Below are positions 6,344 to 14,409 of a stretch of DNA of 17,777 bases, piece by piece. The stretch's first letter is position 1. Each line of letters opens with the position of its first letter. The DNA comes from Oscillospiraceae bacterium (lineage in GTDB: Bacteria; Bacillota; Clostridia; Oscillospirales; Acutalibacteraceae), in contig DNIP01000178.1 of assembly GCA_003499325.1 (NCBI GenBank), positions 1 to 17,777 of the forward strand, read 5' to 3'. Made by a program: the position numbers and the translations under genes. Below the pieces are notes generated by a model. It saw nothing but the letters and a program-made list of their open reading frames with translations. It made no database searches and was not told the DNA's origin.

Positions 6344-7385
6344 TATTTTAGAGCGAATGATCGCTACATATGAGGAGAAAAGCGGTTTTCGTCCCGAGAA
6401 TGAGTCGGATATCATGCTGCGTCTGCGTGTGCTGGCAGGCGAGATCTATGAGGAGCGCGTGTACGCTCAGTACATTTTAAGACAAATGTTCCCGACGACG
6501 GCGACGGGAGCGTATCTGGACGTGCATGCCGAACAGCGCGGACTGTCGCGCAAGCACGGCACCAAGGCGACGGGCAGTGTGATGTTCACAGCCGCCAACG
6601 AATTGCATGAGGATATCCTGATCCCTGCGGGGACGGAGGTTTGCACCGTGGATCAGCTGCTGCGCTTTGTGACGGACGAGGACACGGTGTTGGGCAAAAA
6701 CGCGCAGATGGTTTATGTCAGGGTGACGGCGGCAAAGATCGGAAGCGCCTACAACGTGCGCATCAACAGCATCGGGATCATGGTGACCCCCGTGATCGGG
6801 ATCGCCTCAGTCAAAAACAACGCCAGATTTAGCGGCGGAACGGATGATGAGAGCGATGAAATGCTCAGACAGAGGATCGAGGAGAGCTACCGCAATCTTT
6901 CAAACGGCGCTAACGCGGCGTATTACCGCTCCATCGCGCTGTCGGTGGACGGCGTCTACGCTGCTTCCGCGGTCGGCTGCAGCCGGGGCGTCGGCACGGT
7001 AGACGTCTATGCCAGCGATAAGGGCAGGGCGCTCTCAGCAGCCAAGATCAGCGAGATACAGACGCTGCTGGACGAAAAACGCGAGGTGAATGTGGACGTT
7101 AAGGCGTACAACGCTACGGAGCTATCCATCAACCTCTACATTCGCTTGAAGGTCAAGGACGGGTATGATTTCACTGCCGTCGCCGAACAGGTAAAGTCCG
7201 CCGTTACGGATTATATCAATGCGCTGGGCATCGGCAACAACCTGTGGCTGAGCAATGTCGGAGAAGTGATCTATCACATTGACGGCGTAGCGGATTATCG
7301 ATTCTTGGAAGGCTACGGCTCCGACAGAGAGGTTCCGCCGACACACTTTGCCAAGGCAGGCACCATCACGGTGAGGAATGTATGA
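6300..7385 (+). CDS. Baseplate J family wedge protein (XkdT/gp6-like)
   Basis: 361 residues from the ATG at 6300. The body matches baseplate J proteins: an Asp-Ile-Met-Leu-Arg-Leu-Arg-Val-Leu-Ala-Gly-Glu-Ile-Tyr N-terminal helix, an Ala-Tyr-Leu-Asp-Val-His-Ala-Glu-Gln-Arg-Gly-Leu segment, and a Pro-Ala-Gly-Thr-Glu-Val strand. A Phe-Ser-Gly-Gly-Thr-Asp-Asp-Glu-Ser-Asp-Glu motif follows, then a Val-Asp-Gly-Val-Tyr-Ala segment. This protein forms the ring around the hub. The ATG at 6300 overlaps gp25 by 44 bases and has no good ribosome binding site. A strong GGAGGT (6313-6318) lies 8 bases before an in-frame CTG at 6327, whose product begins Glu-Ser-Tyr-Asn-Asp-Ile-Leu-Glu-Arg-Met as family members do. 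The true start may be this CTG. Confidence 0.85.
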   Translation: MKRQRRWICLESYNDILERMIATYEEKSGFRPENESDIMLRLRVLAGEIYEERVYAQYILRQMFPTTATGAYLDVHAEQRGLSRKHGTKATGSVMFTAANELHEDILIPAGTEVCTVDQLLRFVTDEDTVLGKNAQMVYVRVTAAKIGSAYNVRINSIGIMVTPVIGIASVKNNARFSGGTDDESDEMLRQRIEESYRNLSNGANAAYYRSIALSVDGVYAASAVGCSRGVGTVDVYASDKGRALSAAKISEIQTLLDEKREVNVDVKAYNATELSINLYIRLKVKDGYDFTAVAEQVKSAVTDYINALGIGNNLWLSNVGEVIYHIDGVADYRFLEGYGSDREVPPTHFAKAGTITVRNV

Positions 7386-7957
7386 TGACAGTTTTTGAGA
7401 GGATGAAGGAGCGCCTGTTAAAGGTGGGCGTATACGGTGATGACGCACGGGCACTTTCTTGGGAGCTCAAGGCATATGCGGCAGAGCTCGAGCGGCTGTA
7501 TACGGAGCTCGGCGTGATGTTCCGTGAGCGATTCATCACCACGGCGGAGGATATCGGCCTGAGCGAATATGAAAGGATTTTCGGCCCCGAGAGGGAAGAG
7601 GAAAGCACCGAAGAACGCAGAAGACTGCTGCTCCTGCGGCTGAATCTCGGCAACAGCGATTTTACCGTGGACGGCTTTAGAAAAGCGCTCGACAGCTTTG
7701 GGCTGAGCTATACGCTCAGCGAGTTCCCCGCGATCGGCAGGATGAATGTGATCGCGACGGCCGATTATACCGCCGCTGAGCAGGCGTGGATCAAGAATGA
7801 GGTCAAAAAGATCGTTCCGGCTCATATCGAATTCCAGCTCTCGTTCAACACGATGACATGGGAGCAGTGGGACGCGCTGAACAGGACGTTCAGCGACCTT
7901 GACAGCGACGATATGACATGGGAGCAGATCGACAACCGAACGGCAAATGCTTCCTAG
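7382..7957 (+). CDS. XkdU-like tail protein (DUF2313/YmfQ family)
   Basis: A 191-residue protein that follows baseplate J with an ATGATGA overlap. That is the conserved xkdT-xkdU order. It has the family pattern of an N-terminal helix rich in Glu and Arg, a Glu-Glu-Arg-Arg-Arg-Leu-Leu-Leu-Leu-Arg-Leu region near 75-90, and a beta region ending near Val-Pro-Ala-His-Ile-Glu-Phe-Gln-Leu. The C-terminus carries a duplicated Met-Thr-Trp-Glu-Gln motif 20 residues apart, which is unusual only in that the copies are exact. The family joins the wedge to tail fibres. Length is near the usual 180-200 residues. Confidence 0.75.
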   Translation: MMTVFERMKERLLKVGVYGDDARALSWELKAYAAELERLYTELGVMFRERFITTAEDIGLSEYERIFGPEREEESTEERRRLLLLRLNLGNSDFTVDGFRKALDSFGLSYTLSEFPAIGRMNVIATADYTAAEQAWIKNEVKKIVPAHIEFQLSFNTMTWEQWDALNRTFSDLDSDDMTWEQIDNRTANAS

Positions 7958-7991
7958 AAGCATCCGATAACAGACAGAAAGAAGGGTTTTT

Positions 7992-8453
7992 ATGGCATCC
8001 GGTAGCTACACACCGAATCTGCATTTGAACGCGTGGGAGGCGTCCGACCGTCCCAAACGCGCCGATTTTGTATCCGATAACACCATCATCGATACACAAC
8101 TCGGCGGTCATCTCGCAAACGGCAATATTCATTTGAGCGCTGCTGAAAAGGCGCTGTTGAACGAGCCTTATGTCAGCATGATGTATGCCGGCAACGGAGA
8201 AAGTGAGCGCACGATCGAGCTGGATTTTCGTCCGAAATTCGTTTTTATCTATAAGCGCGGCGTACCGTTCGTGACCTACAGCAACGGCGTGAACGTCGTC
8301 AACTCGGCGGCCGGCTCATATGGTCAAGGCGCGAGCGTAGGCATCACTGTCTCCAACACCGGTGTGGTGGTGTGTGAGGGCACGGCGACCAACGGTATCA
8401 GGGTGAGCCTGAACGAAAACCTCACCCATTATACCCTGATCGCGTTCAAGTGA
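7992..8453 (+). CDS. Short tail fibre or receptor-binding protein
   Basis: 153 residues. The N-terminus (about 1-60) has a Tyr-Thr-Pro-Asn-Leu-His-Leu-Asn-Ala-Trp-Glu-Ala-Ser-Asp-Arg-Pro pattern followed by Asp-Asn-Thr-Ile-Ile-Asp. It then has a His-Leu-Ala-Asn-Gly-Asn-Ile-His-Leu-Ser segment. These are common at the N-terminus of tail fibres in Firmicutes phages and tailocins, where the protein trimerises and docks on the baseplate. The C-terminal 90 residues are strand-rich, with Gly and Ser, and could be a small carbohydrate-binding tip. It is short for a fibre, so the host range may be narrow or a second fibre may exist elsewhere. A weak AAGAAGG lies before the ATG. It is the last gene of the module. 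Confidence 0.65.
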   Translation: MASGSYTPNLHLNAWEASDRPKRADFVSDNTIIDTQLGGHLANGNIHLSAAEKALLNEPYVSMMYAGNGESERTIELDFRPKFVFIYKRGVPFVTYSNGVNVVNSAAGSYGQGASVGITVSNTGVVVCEGTATNGIRVSLNENLTHYTLIAFK

Positions 8454-8492
8454 TGAAACGGTTTTATACAGGTTCTTGAATGAATCATATGT

Positions 8493-8535
8493 AAAAAAAG
8501 AGCACTTCTGAGCATTGGACTCAGAAGTGCTTTTT
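8493..8535. terminator. Bidirectional intrinsic terminator between convergent genes
   Basis: A perfect 12-bp stem (8501-8512 with 8520-8531) and a 7-base loop. A run of seven A residues precedes it and T residues follow it, so it can end transcription from both sides: the phage module on the plus strand and the membrane protein gene on the minus strand. The remaining bases between 8454 and 8557 hold no other feature I can see. Confidence 0.85.
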
Positions 8536-8557
8536 GCGTGTTTGATCAATTTATCGC

Positions 8558-9475
8558 TTATCGTTTTGCGGCACGACGGGGTACATAGACCTCATCGGTG
8601 TCAGCACGAGAGGAGCCGCGGCGTCTGGAATAGCCTTCATTTTCATCCGCGTAGCGCGATGTTCTGCGGCGAGGCGCCTCATCCTCAAAGTCACGGTAAT
8701 CTCTTTCATCCATACGAGAAGCCGCGGAGCGAGAGGAGGGGCGTCTGCGCTGTTCAAGGCGTTCCGCCTTTTTGACAGCGTTTCTGTGGGCGATCGTCGA
8801 GATGATGAAGTACAGGATGCCCAGTACGGAAAGGCCGAGAAGGGCATAGCCGAGATAGAGGATCCATTGACCGTTATCCTCCTCCTGCGTATTCTCCTTG
8901 ATGGAGGAGAAGTCGGTCACGCCGGTCTTTACGGTTTTTTCATCCAGCGTGATATCGCTCCATTCGTTCGGCTTGGCGTCTTCCGCGCTCATGCCGGAGG
9001 TGTTATAGAGATTCGAGGATACCGACCCGGCGGCCTGTTCGTTGGTTTCGACATTCATACGGCCGCTCTGTGAAGCGTCTCCGTAGTAGACCGGTTCCTG
9101 ATTCTCAACCGTGCCGGCATTATTGTTGGCATACTCATTGTAGTTGTTGGTGTCGTTACCGGAATCGTAGTTGTTCTGGTTCTCATATCCGTCGTTGCCG
9201 CTTTGCTGACCGCTCTGGTCGCCGCCCTGCTGCTGACCGCTCTGGTCGCCGCCTTGCTGGCCTTGGTCGCCACCCTGCTGACCTTGATCACCGCCCTGCT
9301 GGCCTTGGTCGCCGCCCTGCTGCTGACCGCTCTGGTCGCCGCCTTGCTGCTGACTGCCGCCCTGCTGGCTCTGATCGCCTGCTTCGGGTTCAGCGTGGCA
9401 TACAACCATCACAGCGCCGGATATCAGGAATACGACTGCGATCAAAAGAGAGATAAATCTAAGTGATTTCTTCAT
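8558..9475 (-). CDS. Secreted-domain bitopic membrane protein with Gly/Gln/Asp repeats
   Basis: A 305-residue protein I cannot assign to a named family. It has a signal peptide (residues 1-28, Cys-His-Ala before Glu-29) and a low-complexity region of GGDQ-type repeats (about 33-92). An Asn/Tyr-rich stretch follows (about 95-140), then a soluble segment and one membrane helix (about 204-227). The tail of about 75 residues is Arg-rich with many Ser, Glu and Tyr residues. The repeat region would lie outside the membrane and the Arg-rich tail in the cytoplasm. There is a CGGAG ribosome binding site 8 bases before the ATG. It starts 14 bases after the PrsA-like stop, so the two are probably co-transcribed. 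A role in cell-surface or envelope organisation is a guess; the Arg-rich tail could contact nucleic acid or acidic partners. Confidence 0.8.
   Translation of the reverse strand: MKKSLRFISLLIAVVFLISGAVMVVCHAEPEAGDQSQQGGSQQQGGDQSGQQQGGDQGQQGGDQGQQGGDQGQQGGDQSGQQQGGDQSGQQSGNDGYENQNNYDSGNDTNNYNEYANNNAGTVENQEPVYYGDASQSGRMNVETNEQAAGSVSSNLYNTSGMSAEDAKPNEWSDITLDEKTVKTGVTDFSSIKENTQEEDNGQWILYLGYALLGLSVLGILYFIISTIAHRNAVKKAERLEQRRRPSSRSAASRMDERDYRDFEDEAPRRRTSRYADENEGYSRRRGSSRADTDEVYVPRRAAKR
9200..9379 (-). repeat. In-gene tandem repeats encoding Gly-Gly-Asp-Gln motifs
   Basis: Coding repeats of 21 and 27 bases (7 and 9 residue units, Gly-Gln-Gln-Gly-Gly-Asp-Gln and Ser-Gly-Gln-Gln-Gln-Gly-Gly-Asp-Gln). 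The DNA copies are similar but not identical. Such tracts expand and contract by slipped replication, so copy number may vary between strains. Confidence 0.85.
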
Positions 9476-9489
9476 AAAATCAACTCCGT

Positions 9490-10635
9490 TTATTTTTTCT
9501 TTGTCTCAAACATAGAGGGTTTATAGCCGTTGCACGCGGAGGAAGGCTCAACCTTCATATCTTCCGCGAGCTTTTTGAGTAATGCGTCAAAGTCCTCGCC
9601 CTTCATGCTCTGGAGGACAGCCGCGCTCTTGTCGGCGTCGTTGATGTATGCGTCGATCTGTTTTTCGATCGGCTCGCGATAGATCACATAGAGCTGCTTG
9701 GAGATGTCATCCTCGCCGATCTCCAGGGTCATCGCCTGACCGTCCTTCATATCCTTGATGGTCTTGAGGAGCTCATCGGTGGTGTTTTCGTCAATGATCT
9801 CTACATTGGAGGTAGAGGGATCCTCGGTGACATTATAGGCTTCCTGATACTTCTTGACCGCGTCTTCGAAGGAACCGCCGTTGGAAATATCGGACGCATA
9901 GCCGTCGAACGCCTTTTGGTACTCTGCAACTTTTTCCTCAGAGAAGGGGGTGTTGGTACCGGCTGTGGAGCTTGCGGTAGTATCTGCCGCTTCACCGCTG
10001 CTTTCGGTGGTGTAGAGGTTCGCGGAGAAATACTTGTAAGAGGTGTAGTTCTTGGTGAAGTAATCGGTCAGATCCGGGGTGGATACCGCGGAAGGGCCGC
10101 CCTCGCCGTACTCAGCCTTGAACGCCTCGTTCTTCTCGAGGATGTTGATGAGATACTCAGCCATGAAGAAGGAATCAAAGCTAACGCCGCAGGGCTCGAG
10201 AACAGTCTTGAGGTTCTGATCCCAGTAAGACTGCTGGAGATAGGTCTTAGCCTGCTCGGTCTCAGTCTGATCGACTGTGCAACCGAGCTCCTTGAACTTG
10301 GTCTCGATCGCAACAGCGTTCTGGAGCTTTTCCTTCGTCTTATTGATGATCCAATCCTCTGCTACAGCGGTGTTGCCGTCCTCGTCGGTGATCTCCATCT
10401 TGAGGAAGGACTTCTTGCCGTCATACTTGCCTGTTGCCGCGTCATACAGATCGCTCTTCTGCGCGAGGGTCTGCGCCTCGTTATAGGAGCTGTACATATA
10501 GTAAACATACACGCCGACGGGCAGCTCGACGCCGTCCTTCTGGTAAGCGTACTGCTTAGTCAGCGAGCAGGAAGCTACCGAGAGCGCCATGACAAGCGCA
10601 AGCACAACGCAGAGGATTTTCGTAAAATTCTTCAT
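9490..10635 (-). CDS. PrsA/SurA-like lipoprotein foldase (divergent)
   Basis: 381 residues with a lipoprotein signal: a charged start, hydrophobic core, then Val-Ala-Ser-Cys with the lipidated cysteine at residue 23. The rest is a hydrophilic extracytoplasmic protein. Its N-domain (about 30-170) is helical, like the SurA/PrsA chaperone arm. A C-terminal region (about 230-330), with a Gly-Gly-Ser-Phe-Glu-Asp-Ala-Val-Lys-Lys-Tyr segment and a Met-Lys-Asp-Gly-Gln-Ala-Met-Thr-Leu segment, recalls parvulin-type foldases. The conserved parvulin His-Ile-Leu-Val/Leu pattern is not seen, so isomerase activity may be lost. A Ser/Thr/Ala linker (about 210-230) precedes it. It lies downstream of mfd, as in other Clostridia, and has its own promoter. 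Confidence 0.75.
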   Translation of the reverse strand: MKNFTKILCVVLALVMALSVASCSLTKQYAYQKDGVELPVGVYVYYMYSSYNEAQTLAQKSDLYDAATGKYDGKKSFLKMEITDEDGNTAVAEDWIINKTKEKLQNAVAIETKFKELGCTVDQTETEQAKTYLQQSYWDQNLKTVLEPCGVSFDSFFMAEYLINILEKNEAFKAEYGEGGPSAVSTPDLTDYFTKNYTSYKYFSANLYTTESSGEAADTTASSTAGTNTPFSEEKVAEYQKAFDGYASDISNGGSFEDAVKKYQEAYNVTEDPSTSNVEIIDENTTDELLKTIKDMKDGQAMTLEIGEDDISKQLYVIYREPIEKQIDAYINDADKSAAVLQSMKGEDFDALLKKLAEDMKVEPSSACNGYKPSMFETKKK

Positions 10636-10713
10636 TTTAATTACCGTCCTTTGTTGATTATCGCGGAAGAGTTTATCGCATAATTCCGCATGATAATATG
10701 ATTTAACTTATAT

Positions 10714-10742
10714 AATATACACTATTTTTACGCTTTTGTCTA
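10714..10742 (-). promoter_or_regulatory. Promoter for the PrsA-like gene
   Basis: On the minus strand, TAGACA (10737-10742) and TATATT (10714-10719) are separated by exactly 17 bases, a close match to the housekeeping sigma consensus. The predicted leader is about 70 bases, with an AAAGGA ribosome binding site before the start at 10635. It would also transcribe the downstream repeat protein gene. Confidence 0.7.
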
Positions 10743-10812
10743 TAAAATTAAGGCAAAAAATCGAATATTAACAGAATGTTAGTATTTAATTCTAATTTAG
10801 AATAATAGCTAT

Positions 10813-10842
10813 GCAAAATAATAGGGCAGGATGCTCCTGCCC
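10813..10842 (-). terminator. Intrinsic terminator downstream of mfd
   Basis: An 8-bp perfect GC-rich stem (10824-10831 with 10835-10842) and 3-base loop. On the minus strand it is followed by TATTATTTT, which fits termination of mfd transcription. Confidence 0.65.
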
Positions 10843-10850
10843 TGTACGAC

Positions 10851-10945
10851 TCATATTCATTTGCAGGGGAGGGGCATGCACCTCCCGATCAATGGGGAGC
10901 GCTTCCCTCGATATGAAATGAAAAGAGTGATTTGATCTCTTCATC
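10851..10945. repeat. GC-hairpin-rich intergenic segment after mfd
   Basis: Between mfd and the terminator are two further palindromic blocks, GGGAGG...CCTCCC (10867-10886, with a GCATGC core) and GGGA...TCCC (10895-10907). The 318-base gap 10636-10953 otherwise holds only the PrsA-like promoter, and I see no gene in it. The hairpin style resembles the elements at 14410 and 16231, but sequence identity is low. Confidence 0.4.
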
Positions 10946-10953
10946 ATTCGCTG

Positions 10954-13900
10954 TCAATCGGAGAAGATCTCCTTGAGCGTGTCGATGACCTTGTCGGTTT
11001 TCTTCATGCGCACGGCGATATAGGGCTTTCCGCCTGCTGAGAGCATGGCTCTTCCCGCCATTTTGCCGATCAGCTCGGGCACCTCCTTGCGGCGGATATC
11101 GTTCAGATACAGCAGCAGCGAGGTATCGTTCTGGCGAATCTCATAGACGCCGATCGCGGCGGCACGGTTGCGCACCAGCGCGATATCGACCAGCCCCATA
11201 ACGGATGCGGGAACATCGCCGTAGCGGTCTAAAAGCTCGTCGATCACGTCGCGCGCGTCCTCCTTGGAGCGGATGTCGGAGATCCTGCGGTAGGCGTCGA
11301 GACGGTTGGAGAGGCTCTCAATGTAGCTTTCGGGGATATGCGCCTGTACCTGCACGTCGATCAGGCAGTCGTGTTCCTCGACGGATTCGGGCTGCTCGCC
11401 CTTTTCTTCACGCACCGCGTCGCCGAGGAGCTTGATGTACATATCGTAGCCGACGTCCTCCATATGGCCGTGCTGCTCCGCGCCGAGGATATTGCCCGCG
11501 CCGCGCAGCTCGAGGTCACGCATCGCGATCTTGAAGCCCGAGCCGAACTCGGTGAATTCACGGATCGCGGTCAGGCGCTTTTGCGAGATATCCGACAGCA
11601 CCTTGGCGCCGTTATAGGTGAAATAGGCGTAGGCACGGCGGGAGGATCGCCCGACTCTGCCGCGGATCTGGTGGAGCTGAGAGAGCCCGAAGCGGTCGGC
11701 GTTCTCGATGATCAGGGTGTTGGCGTTCGGCAGATCGACGCCCGTCTCGATGATGGTGGTGCAGACGAGGACGTTGACCTCCTGATTGAGCATCCTGCGC
11801 CATACGTCGCTGAGCTCCTGCTCGCTCATCTTGCCGTGTCCGACGGCGATATTCGCCTCGGGGATCGCCTCGCCGATACGGATCGCCTTTGCCTCGATCC
11901 CTTCGACGTTGTTGTAGAGATAGAATACCTGACCGCCGCGACGAAGCTCACGGCGGATCGCCTCATGGATGACGGCGGAGTCGTGCTCGAGCACATAGGT
12001 TTGTACGGGATGGCGGTCGAGGGGCGCTTCTTCGATGACGGACATATCACGGATGCCGCTCATCGCCATGTTCAGCGTACGGGGGATGGGGGTCGCCGAG
12101 AGGGTGAGGATGTCGATGTTCTTGCGCATCTCCTTGAAATGCTCCTTTTGCGCCACGCCGAAGCGCTGCTCCTCGTCGATGATGGCGAGCCCCAGATCAC
12201 GGAATTCCACGTCCTTTTGCACCAGTCGGTGAGTGCCGATGATCATATCGATCTCGCCGCGTTTGAGCTTTTCGAGGATCTCCTTTTGCTGAGCGGGGGA
12301 GCGGAAGCGTGAGAGCAGCTCCACGCGGATCGGGTAGCCGTCAAAGCGGTTGAGCACGGTCTGGTAATGCTGCCACGCAAGGATGGTGGTGGGGCAGAGC
12401 AGGGCGCATTGCTTGCTGTCGGAGACGCATTTGAACGCCGCCCGCAGTGCGACCTCTGTCTTGCCGAAGCCGACGTCGCCGCAGAGCAGTCGATCCATCG
12501 GCACGGCACGCATCATATCGTGCTTGATCTCGTCACAGCAGCGCAGCTGATCCTCGGTCTCCTCATAGGGGAAGCCTGCTTCAAAGTCATGCTGCCACTC
12601 GTTGTCGTCGGAGAAGGCGTGACCCTTTGCCTGCATACGCTTGGAATAGAGCTCAATCAGCTCCTTTGCCATCTCCTTGGCGGCGGCTTTGACCCTGCGC
12701 TTGGAGTTGACCCACTCCTTGGAGCCGAGGCGGTTGAGCTTGACGCGGCTGTTTTCTTTGGGACCGATGTATTTTGCCACCAGATCGAGCTGGGTGACAG
12801 GGACATAGAGGTTGTCGCCCTTGGCGTACTCGATCATGATGTAGTCCTTCAAAAAGCCCTGCACATCCATCTTGCGGATGCCACGGTAGATGCCGATGCC
12901 GTGGATGGAGTGCACCACGTATTCGCCCACGGAAAGCTCGCTGAGGTTATAGACCGCCTTGCCGTCCTTGGGGGTGCGGCGGCGTTTCTTTTTGTAAGAG
13001 GAGCTGACGGCGGACAGGGTGTAGAGGATGAAGTTCTGTTCGGGGTATTCGATGCCCGCGCTGAGCATACCGGGCATGACATAGACAAAGCCGCGCTCGG
13101 CGGTAGTCAATTCCTTGATATAGCGGGCATTCACACCCTTTTCGTTGAGCAGGGTGCAGAGGTTCTCGGCGCCCTTTTCGGTACCCGCGAGGATGACGAC
13201 CGCCATACTGCCGTAGCCGATATCCTCGAGATCCTCGATCAGCGCGGTGCTCTGACCCGACCACGGCGAGGTCTGGCGCGCGTTGAAGGTCACTGCGGCG
13301 GACAGCTCCGTGTTGTAGGACGAGTGAGAGAAGGTGTCGAGGAAGATCGCCGCGCGGTCGAGCAGGAGGTTCATGCTCTGTGTGAAGTTGAGGGAATAGG
13401 TCTCAAAGCCGCGGCATAATACGCCGTCCGCAAACAGCGCCTTGAGCTCCTCTTTTTCATGGAAGTCCATGGAGCGGTCGCGTTCCTTGACGTTTTTGTA
13501 TTCGGAGATAAAGACGATCTCATCGTCGTCAAAATAATCGAACAGGGTAGCGGGCTGATCGTAGATCAGGGAGATGAACTTGTCGTAGGTCGCAAAGCTC
13601 AGCCCCGAGCGCAGCAGATCCGCTTCCTTTTGCAGGCGTTCCTTCGCCTTCTGACTGCTTTCGCTCTTGAGGTAGGCGGCTTTGCGGCTGATCTTGTCCG
13701 CGAGCTTCTCTTTATCGTCGATCAAAAGCTCGCCCGAGGGGGTGAGCTCGATCTCCTCGCAGTAATCGGTGCGGCGCTGGGTCTCGACGTCAAAGTAGTT
13801 GATGGTGTCGATCTGATCGCCCCACAGCTCGATACGCACAGGTGCGTCGCTGTCGGGCATGAACAGGTCGATGATACCGCCGCGGATGGAGAACTGACCG

Positions 13901-14403
13901 CTGCCCTCGACATTGTCGCAGCGCTCATAGCCGAGCAGGATCAGCGATTTCTCGAATTCGGGCAGGTCGATCTCCACGTCGGGCTTTAAGGTGCGGCTGA
14001 CGGAGCGCAGCACGTCCTTGGGGATCGTGTACTGTGCCGCCGCGTCGAGCGTGGCGATGATGACGTCGTAGTCGCCGCTGAGCATGCGGCTGAGGACATT
14101 CAGGCGCTGGTGTTCATATTCGTGTGACTTGACCTGCGACGGAATGTAGATGAAATCCTTCTTGGGATACACCAGCGCGCGCAGTCCCATGGCGCTCAGA
14201 TCGTTGCACAGAATCTGCGCTTCCTGCTCGTTTTGGGCAACACAAAAGGCTCTGACGGCGTTATCCCGGCAAAGCGACGTGATGATATTGGCTTTGTGAA
14301 CGCCCGAAACGCCGATCGCGGCAGCGCGTGACCGGGTACGGACGGCATTTTCCAACGCCTTGTATTGCTTGGTGCGTTGGATGACCTGATCTAAAAATTT
14401 CAT
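10954..14403 (-). CDS. mfd: Transcription-repair coupling factor Mfd
   Basis: This 1149-residue protein is of full length for Mfd, the ATP-driven DNA translocase that removes stalled RNA polymerase and recruits UvrA. Seen in order: a UvrB-homology region (about 1-300), and an RNA polymerase-interaction (CarD-like) domain (about 491-548, with Val-Gly-Glu-Tyr-Val-Val-His). The translocase follows, with Walker A Gly-Asp-Val-Gly-Phe-Gly-Lys-Thr (642-649), Asp-Glu-Glu-Gln (743-746), Ser-Ala-Thr-Pro-Ile-Pro-Arg-Thr (769-776) and Gln-Ile-Arg-Gly-Arg-Val-Gly-Arg (912-919). Then come the TRG motif (about 950-974) and a regulatory C-terminal domain (about 1015-1149). The start at 14403 has no purine-rich ribosome binding site: the bases upstream belong to a repeat element. 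All catalytic motifs are intact. Confidence 0.97.
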   Translation of the reverse strand: MKFLDQVIQRTKQYKALENAVRTRSRAAAIGVSGVHKANIITSLCRDNAVRAFCVAQNEQEAQILCNDLSAMGLRALVYPKKDFIYIPSQVKSHEYEHQRLNVLSRMLSGDYDVIIATLDAAAQYTIPKDVLRSVSRTLKPDVEIDLPEFEKSLILLGYERCDNVEGSGQFSIRGGIIDLFMPDSDAPVRIELWGDQIDTINYFDVETQRRTDYCEEIELTPSGELLIDDKEKLADKISRKAAYLKSESSQKAKERLQKEADLLRSGLSFATYDKFISLIYDQPATLFDYFDDDEIVFISEYKNVKERDRSMDFHEKEELKALFADGVLCRGFETYSLNFTQSMNLLLDRAAIFLDTFSHSSYNTELSAAVTFNARQTSPWSGQSTALIEDLEDIGYGSMAVVILAGTEKGAENLCTLLNEKGVNARYIKELTTAERGFVYVMPGMLSAGIEYPEQNFILYTLSAVSSSYKKKRRRTPKDGKAVYNLSELSVGEYVVHSIHGIGIYRGIRKMDVQGFLKDYIMIEYAKGDNLYVPVTQLDLVAKYIGPKENSRVKLNRLGSKEWVNSKRRVKAAAKEMAKELIELYSKRMQAKGHAFSDDNEWQHDFEAGFPYEETEDQLRCCDEIKHDMMRAVPMDRLLCGDVGFGKTEVALRAAFKCVSDSKQCALLCPTTILAWQHYQTVLNRFDGYPIRVELLSRFRSPAQQKEILEKLKRGEIDMIIGTHRLVQKDVEFRDLGLAIIDEEQRFGVAQKEHFKEMRKNIDILTLSATPIPRTLNMAMSGIRDMSVIEEAPLDRHPVQTYVLEHDSAVIHEAIRRELRRGGQVFYLYNNVEGIEAKAIRIGEAIPEANIAVGHGKMSEQELSDVWRRMLNQEVNVLVCTTIIETGVDLPNANTLIIENADRFGLSQLHQIRGRVGRSSRRAYAYFTYNGAKVLSDISQKRLTAIREFTEFGSGFKIAMRDLELRGAGNILGAEQHGHMEDVGYDMYIKLLGDAVREEKGEQPESVEEHDCLIDVQVQAHIPESYIESLSNRLDAYRRISDIRSKEDARDVIDELLDRYGDVPASVMGLVDIALVRNRAAAIGVYEIRQNDTSLLLYLNDIRRKEVPELIGKMAGRAMLSAGGKPYIAVRMKKTDKVIDTLKEIFSD

Positions 14404-14409
14404 TTTTGT

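Noticed and set aside
8454..8557. Possible tRNA or attachment site at the phage-chromosome border
   Set aside because: There is no cloverleaf and no matching direct repeat elsewhere in the window; the structure present is a terminator.
9194..9380. Regular spaced repeats that look like a CRISPR array
   Set aside because: The units are 21 and 27 bases without unique spacers and stay in frame, coding Gly-Gly-Asp-Gln repeats. There is no leader and no cas gene.
11338..13419. Long plus-strand open frames (324 and 350 residues) opposite mfd
   Set aside because: They are antisense shadows of mfd, an unambiguous gene with all motifs in the minus frame. Their proteins are odd in composition (repeated Asp, Leu, Val, His) and have no start signals.
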